Under the pieces are notes generated by a model. The model saw nothing but the letters and a program-made list of their open reading frames with translations. It did no database searches and was not told the DNA's origin. Positions 60,757 to 64,000 of a stretch of 64,000 nt of DNA are shown piece by piece. Every line of letters begins with the position of its first letter. Within the stretch, counting starts at the first letter, position 1. Source of the stretch: Candidatus Omnitrophota bacterium (GTDB taxonomy: Bacteria > Omnitrophota > Gorgyraeia > Zapsychrales > Zapsychraceae). A program made the translations under genes and the position numbers. The stretch lies in NCBI GenBank assembly GCA_020632495.1, contig JACKFL010000005.1, forward strand, positions 620,001 to 684,000. Direction: 5' to 3'.

Positions 60757-61629
60757 ATGAAGAAACTAGCATCAATCATGGCGGTCGGGCTGACCGTGCT
60801 GTTAAGCACCACAGCCCACGCCGAGGACATGCTTCAGATTAAAGGGTCGGATACCTTGATCAATCTGGTGCAGCGTCTGGCGGAAGTTTATATGGAAGAA
60901 AATCCGGGGAAGTATATCGCGGTGACCGGCGGTGGTTCCGGGACCGGGATTGCGGCCCTGATCAACGAAAAATGTGACATTGCCAATGCCTCGCGTCTGA
61001 TGAAAGACAAGGAAATCTCGATGGCCCAAGAACGCAGTGTCACGCCGAAGCGCGTGGTCATCGCCCTGGACGGCCTCAGTGTGATTACGAATCCGGATAA
61101 TCCGGTTGAAAAGCTGACTAAGGACCAGATCGGCGCCATCTTCAGAGGGGATATCAAGAATTGGAAGGAAGTCGGAGGTTCCGACAAGCCGATCACGCTG
61201 TACGGCCGTCAATCCAATTCAGGTACGTTCGTCTTCTTCCAGGATTTTGTCCTGAAAGGGGATTACTCGCAAAAGATGAAGCGGATGAACGGAAACGCGC
61301 AGATTGTGGAAGCCATCCGTAAGGACAGCAGCGGTATCGGGTACGTCGGGGTCGGTTACCTGAAGGATGCCAAAGACCTGTCGGTCATCAAAGTCGCCTC
61401 GCAAACGGGCGGTGAGTATGCTTCTCCGTTGAATTCGGAAGATGTCAAGAGCGGCAAATATCCGTTGGTCCGTCCGCTTAATCAGTACGTTGACGGAAAG
61501 CCGTCCGCGGCGGTGGCAGAATTTTTACAGTTCGAGCTGGGATCGCGCGGTCAGGAAATCGTTCTGGAAGAGGGATTCTTTCCGATTCCGGCTGAATACG
61601 AAGAATTCAATTCCGCGCTGGGAATGTAA
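60757..61629 (+). CDS. pstS: Phosphate ABC transporter substrate-binding protein
   Basis: 290 residues from the ATG at 60757, after an aggagg site (an in-frame ATG eight codons upstream is less likely). Signal peptide cleaved near AHAEDM. LQIKGSDTLINLV, TGGGSGTGIAALI, ASRLMKDKE and YGRQSNSGTFVFFQ form the phosphate-binding pocket. Captures phosphate in the periplasm for PstCAB, which is not in the window. 82 bp after the porin gene and likely on the same transcript. Confidence 0.96.
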   Translation: MKKLASIMAVGLTVLLSTTAHAEDMLQIKGSDTLINLVQRLAEVYMEENPGKYIAVTGGGSGTGIAALINEKCDIANASRLMKDKEISMAQERSVTPKRVVIALDGLSVITNPDNPVEKLTKDQIGAIFRGDIKNWKEVGGSDKPITLYGRQSNSGTFVFFQDFVLKGDYSQKMKRMNGNAQIVEAIRKDSSGIGYVGVGYLKDAKDLSVIKVASQTGGEYASPLNSEDVKSGKYPLVRPLNQYVDGKPSAAVAEFLQFELGSRGQEIVLEEGFFPIPAEYEEFNSALGM

Positions 61630-61675
61630 TCCGGTCAGATGATTTTCCCGGCTTGTCCGGGAGATAATCTTCACC

Positions 61676-61719
61676 AAGCGGCCTTTTACCCGGATCTTCG
61701 GGTAAGAGGCCGCTTTTTT
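61676..61719 (+). terminator. Rho-independent terminator after pstS
   Basis: Stem aagcggccttttacccg / cgggtaagaggccgctt with loop gatctt, followed by T6. Confidence 0.93.
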
Positions 61720-61816
61720 GTGCCGCCAGTCGGCACAGGTATCAACTCCATGCCGTTTGTCCGCGGTTGTGGTAAAATACCCTCTTCAGAGGTGCAACCT
61801 GGGAGCGCCATCCGCC

Positions 61817-64000
61817 ATGAATATCTTAATGGTCACAAATACCTACACGCCGATCGTCGGCGGAGTGGAGCGGTCGATCATGTCGTTTTGCGAGGAGTTC
61901 CGCAAAGCCGGGCATAATATCCTGATCATCGCGCCGAAGTTCGACGATATGCCCGATGACGAAGAAGATGTCATCCGGGTCACTGCCCTGCGGAGGTTCA
62001 ACGGCAGTGACTTTTCGGTCAGCATTCCGGTTACCATCGAAGTCGACAAGGCGGTCGAGGAATTTCATCCGGATATCGTCCACTCGCATCATCCGTTTTT
62101 ATTGGGGGATACCGCGCTGCGCATCGCCAACAAGCGGCAGATCCCGCTGGTCTTTACGCATCACACCAAATACGAAGACTACACGCATTATGTGCCGGTG
62201 AATTCTTCGGTGATGAAGAAGTTCGTTATCGAACTCTCCACCGGATACGCGGATCTGGCCGATCATATCATAGCCCCCAGCCAGAGCATCAAGGATTTGA
62301 TCACACAGCGCGGGGTGAAGAAACCGGTGAGTGTGATTCCCACCGGTATCGATACAGCCCGTTTTGCCAAGGGGGACCGGTCCGGCTTTCGCGCCAAGTA
62401 TAATTTGGCCGCCGACGATTGGGTCGTCGGTCATGTCGGCCGGTTGGCCGAGGAAAAGAATCTGCATTTTCTGATCCGGCCGGTGATGGAATTCTTGAAA
62501 CAGGAACCTGCGGCCCGTTTTCTGGTGGTGGGCAAAGGGCCTTTGGTGAAGGAGATCAAGGAAAGCTTTTCTCAAGCCGGTGTCGGCGGCCAATTATGCA
62601 TGCCCGGTGTCCTGGAAGGACAGGCCCTCATCGATGCCTATCATGCGATGGACCTGTTTGTGTTTGCCTCAAAAACGGAGACTCAGGGGATGGTGGTGAC
62701 CGAGGCCATGGCCGCCGCTCTGCCGGTCATCGCGATAGACGCCACCGGTGTGCGGGAAGTGGTTAAAGACAAGTTTAACGGCCGGCTTTTGCCGGAGGAA
62801 GACGCGGTCACGTTTCGCGAGGCGTTGACCTGGGCCCGGGAGCAGTCGTCCGGACAATGGGACGATTTAAAAAAGAACGCGCGGGAGACCGCGGCTGAGT
62901 TTGCTATGGAAGTGACCGCGGGCAAGGCCTTGGCTGTTTATGAAAAATTGATCCAGCAGAAGTACGTTCAGACAGATATTGAGGACAGCCCCTGGGCCAA
63001 GACGCGGACGCGGTTGAAGACCGAGTGGGACCTCTTGACCAATGTTGCCGACGCCGTAGGCTCGGTGTTCGACAATGACGCGGTCAGTCAGACGTATAAT
63101 CGCAATCTTTTTACGCGCTGGCGCCGGCGGCTGAACAGCCGCGAATGGACGGCCCGTCTGTTGGGGTTGTCGCAGTCGGCGAATACCGAAAGCAAGCCCG
63201 GGCTGGTGATGATCCAGATCGACGGATTGGCGCACAAGCATCTCGTCGAGGCGGTCCGTCTGGGCAAGATGCCGTTTCTCCGGCACCTGATGCGCCGCGA
63301 AGGATATCACCTGGAAGAATTTTATGCCGGACAGCCGTCAAGTACGCCCGCGGTCCAGGGCGAATTGTTTTACGGCGTCAAGGGGGCCGTCCCTTCGTTC
63401 AGTTACCGCGACCGGATGACCGGAACGGTCTTTAAGATGATTGAGGAGAAGTCGGCGATCGAGGTGGAGAGGCGGCTGTTGACGCAGAATCCGGGACTCT
63501 TGTCCGGCGGCAGTTCTTACTCCAATATCTACTCCGGCGGGGCGATGGAGACGCATTTTTGTTCCGTTGATCTCGGCTGGGACCGTTTGTGGCGCAAGGT
63601 CAAGCCGGGAAAAATGTTCCTGTTGATGATCATTCACATCTACAGCATCGTGTGGGAGACCGGTAAGATGGCGTGGGAGGCTCTAATCTCGATCGCGGGG
63701 TTCGTGATCGGGCTGTCCGCCGGGAAGAACGCGGCCAAGGAAATCAACTTCATCGCCACGCGCATGTTTATCTGCGTCCTGTTGCGCGATTTGATCACCT
63801 TTGGATCGCGCATCGACATTATCCGCGGGTTGCCAGTGATCCATTTGAATTTTCTGGGTTACGACGAGCACGCCCACCGGCGCGGGCCGGCCTCGGCCTT
63901 TGCCCGCTGGACCCTGCCCGGTATCGACCGGTGTATCGCCAAGATTCATAAGGAAACGCAACGTTCCACGCGCCGGGCGTATGATGTCTGGATTTATTCG
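61817..64000 (+). CDS. GT4 glycosyltransferase fused to AlkP-superfamily domain (3' end outside window)
   Basis: At least 728 codons, open to the window edge. Residues 1-375 are a GT-B family 4 glycosyltransferase: NTYTPIVGGVERS start, HSHHPFLLGD, SVIPTGIDTARF, GHVGRLAEEKN and ASKTETQGMVVTEAMAA (ExxxxxxxE donor site). After a linker, residues from about 460 look like a type I phosphodiesterase/alkaline phosphatase: LVMIQIDGLAHKHL (metal Asp), PSSTPAVQGELFYG (Thr nucleophile) and NFLGYDEHAHRRGP (metal D/H, about 678-691). Two hydrophobic helices (about 600-637) are inserted in this half, so it is membrane bound. May add and trim a sugar- or polyol-phosphate in an envelope glycan or lipid. Confidence 0.88.
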   Translation, partial: MNILMVTNTYTPIVGGVERSIMSFCEEFRKAGHNILIIAPKFDDMPDDEEDVIRVTALRRFNGSDFSVSIPVTIEVDKAVEEFHPDIVHSHHPFLLGDTALRIANKRQIPLVFTHHTKYEDYTHYVPVNSSVMKKFVIELSTGYADLADHIIAPSQSIKDLITQRGVKKPVSVIPTGIDTARFAKGDRSGFRAKYNLAADDWVVGHVGRLAEEKNLHFLIRPVMEFLKQEPAARFLVVGKGPLVKEIKESFSQAGVGGQLCMPGVLEGQALIDAYHAMDLFVFASKTETQGMVVTEAMAAALPVIAIDATGVREVVKDKFNGRLLPEEDAVTFREALTWAREQSSGQWDDLKKNARETAAEFAMEVTAGKALAVYEKLIQQKYVQTDIEDSPWAKTRTRLKTEWDLLTNVADAVGSVFDNDAVSQTYNRNLFTRWRRRLNSREWTARLLGLSQSANTESKPGLVMIQIDGLAHKHLVEAVRLGKMPFLRHLMRREGYHLEEFYAGQPSSTPAVQGELFYGVKGAVPSFSYRDRMTGTVFKMIEEKSAIEVERRLLTQNPGLLSGGSSYSNIYSGGAMETHFCSVDLGWDRLWRKVKPGKMFLLMIIHIYSIVWETGKMAWEALISIAGFVIGLSAGKNAAKEINFIATRMFICVLLRDLITFGSRIDIIRGLPVIHLNFLGYDEHAHRRGPASAFARWTLPGIDRCIAKIHKETQRSTRRAYDVWIYS

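Noticed and set aside
1..64000. CRISPR arrays, transposases, intact prophage, rRNA genes
   Set aside because: None seen: no regularly spaced repeats with unique spacers, no transposase or phage structural motifs, and no rRNA-like stretches.

Overview
The window is 64 kb of mostly G+C-rich, gene-dense bacterial chromosome from a diderm. It has a lipoprotein with a lipobox, a porin, UppP and exported proteins. My best guess is an uncultivated PVC-side lineage such as Candidatus Omnitrophota (OP3). Three things point that way: a V/A-type ATPase operon in the chlamydial gene order, a pilin-like protein with an archaeal-style class III signal peptide, and a very large secreted multidomain protein of a kind I associate with that phylum. 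No rRNA or classical marker is present, so this is inference.

Layout. 1-3.96 kb: purF (cut by the window edge), pyrG, tRNA-Leu(GAG), rpe. 4.0-7.9 kb: a class III signal-peptide protein facing a FIST sensor / histidine kinase / REC-GGDEF cascade. 8-17 kb: housekeeping genes (FAD oxidoreductase, rsmE, uppP, lipoprotein, trmB, D,D-carboxypeptidase, DsbA-like protein, a divergent rpmA, glmS, rsmI). 17-26.5 kb: pyrimidine synthesis. pyrR-pyrB-pyrC sits behind a recognisable PyrR attenuator, and pyrK, pyrD and pyrF lie further on, broken up by a TPR membrane protein, mutM, a TauE/SafE protein and a repeat element. 26.5-34.2 kb: V/A-ATPase subunits E, DUF2764, A, B, D, I and K, with repeat elements in the operon gaps. 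34.3-39.8 kb: a secreted archaemetzincin and a 1,427-residue secreted phosphatase-like protein.

39.8-42.7 kb: a small A+T-rich island. It lies between an intact tRNA-Asp(GTC) and a displaced 42-bp copy of that tRNA's 3' end, and holds membrane and exported cargo genes but no integrase. 42.9-49.8 kb: a second TPR membrane protein, an exported nuclease, a C15 peptidase and a P-loop protein of the DUF4914 type. 49.9-58.2 kb: a cation/proton antiporter, a nucleotidyltransferase-like/TPM/LemA/helical-repeat cluster, a zinc-ribbon protein and two SGNH hydrolases. 58.4-61.7 kb: tRNA-Pro(CGG), then a phosphate group (phoU diverging from a porin and pstS, with a Pho-box-like site between). The window ends inside a glycosyltransferase fused to an AlkP-superfamily phosphodiesterase.

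Candidates most worth follow-up: the glycosyltransferase-AlkP fusion, the tRNA-Asp mini-island, the TTCGA-rich intergenic repeat family with a near-identical 130-bp inverted pair, the PyrR attenuator with its pairing scheme, the 1,427-residue secreted protein and the unusual bL27. I found no CRISPR array, transposase or intact prophage.
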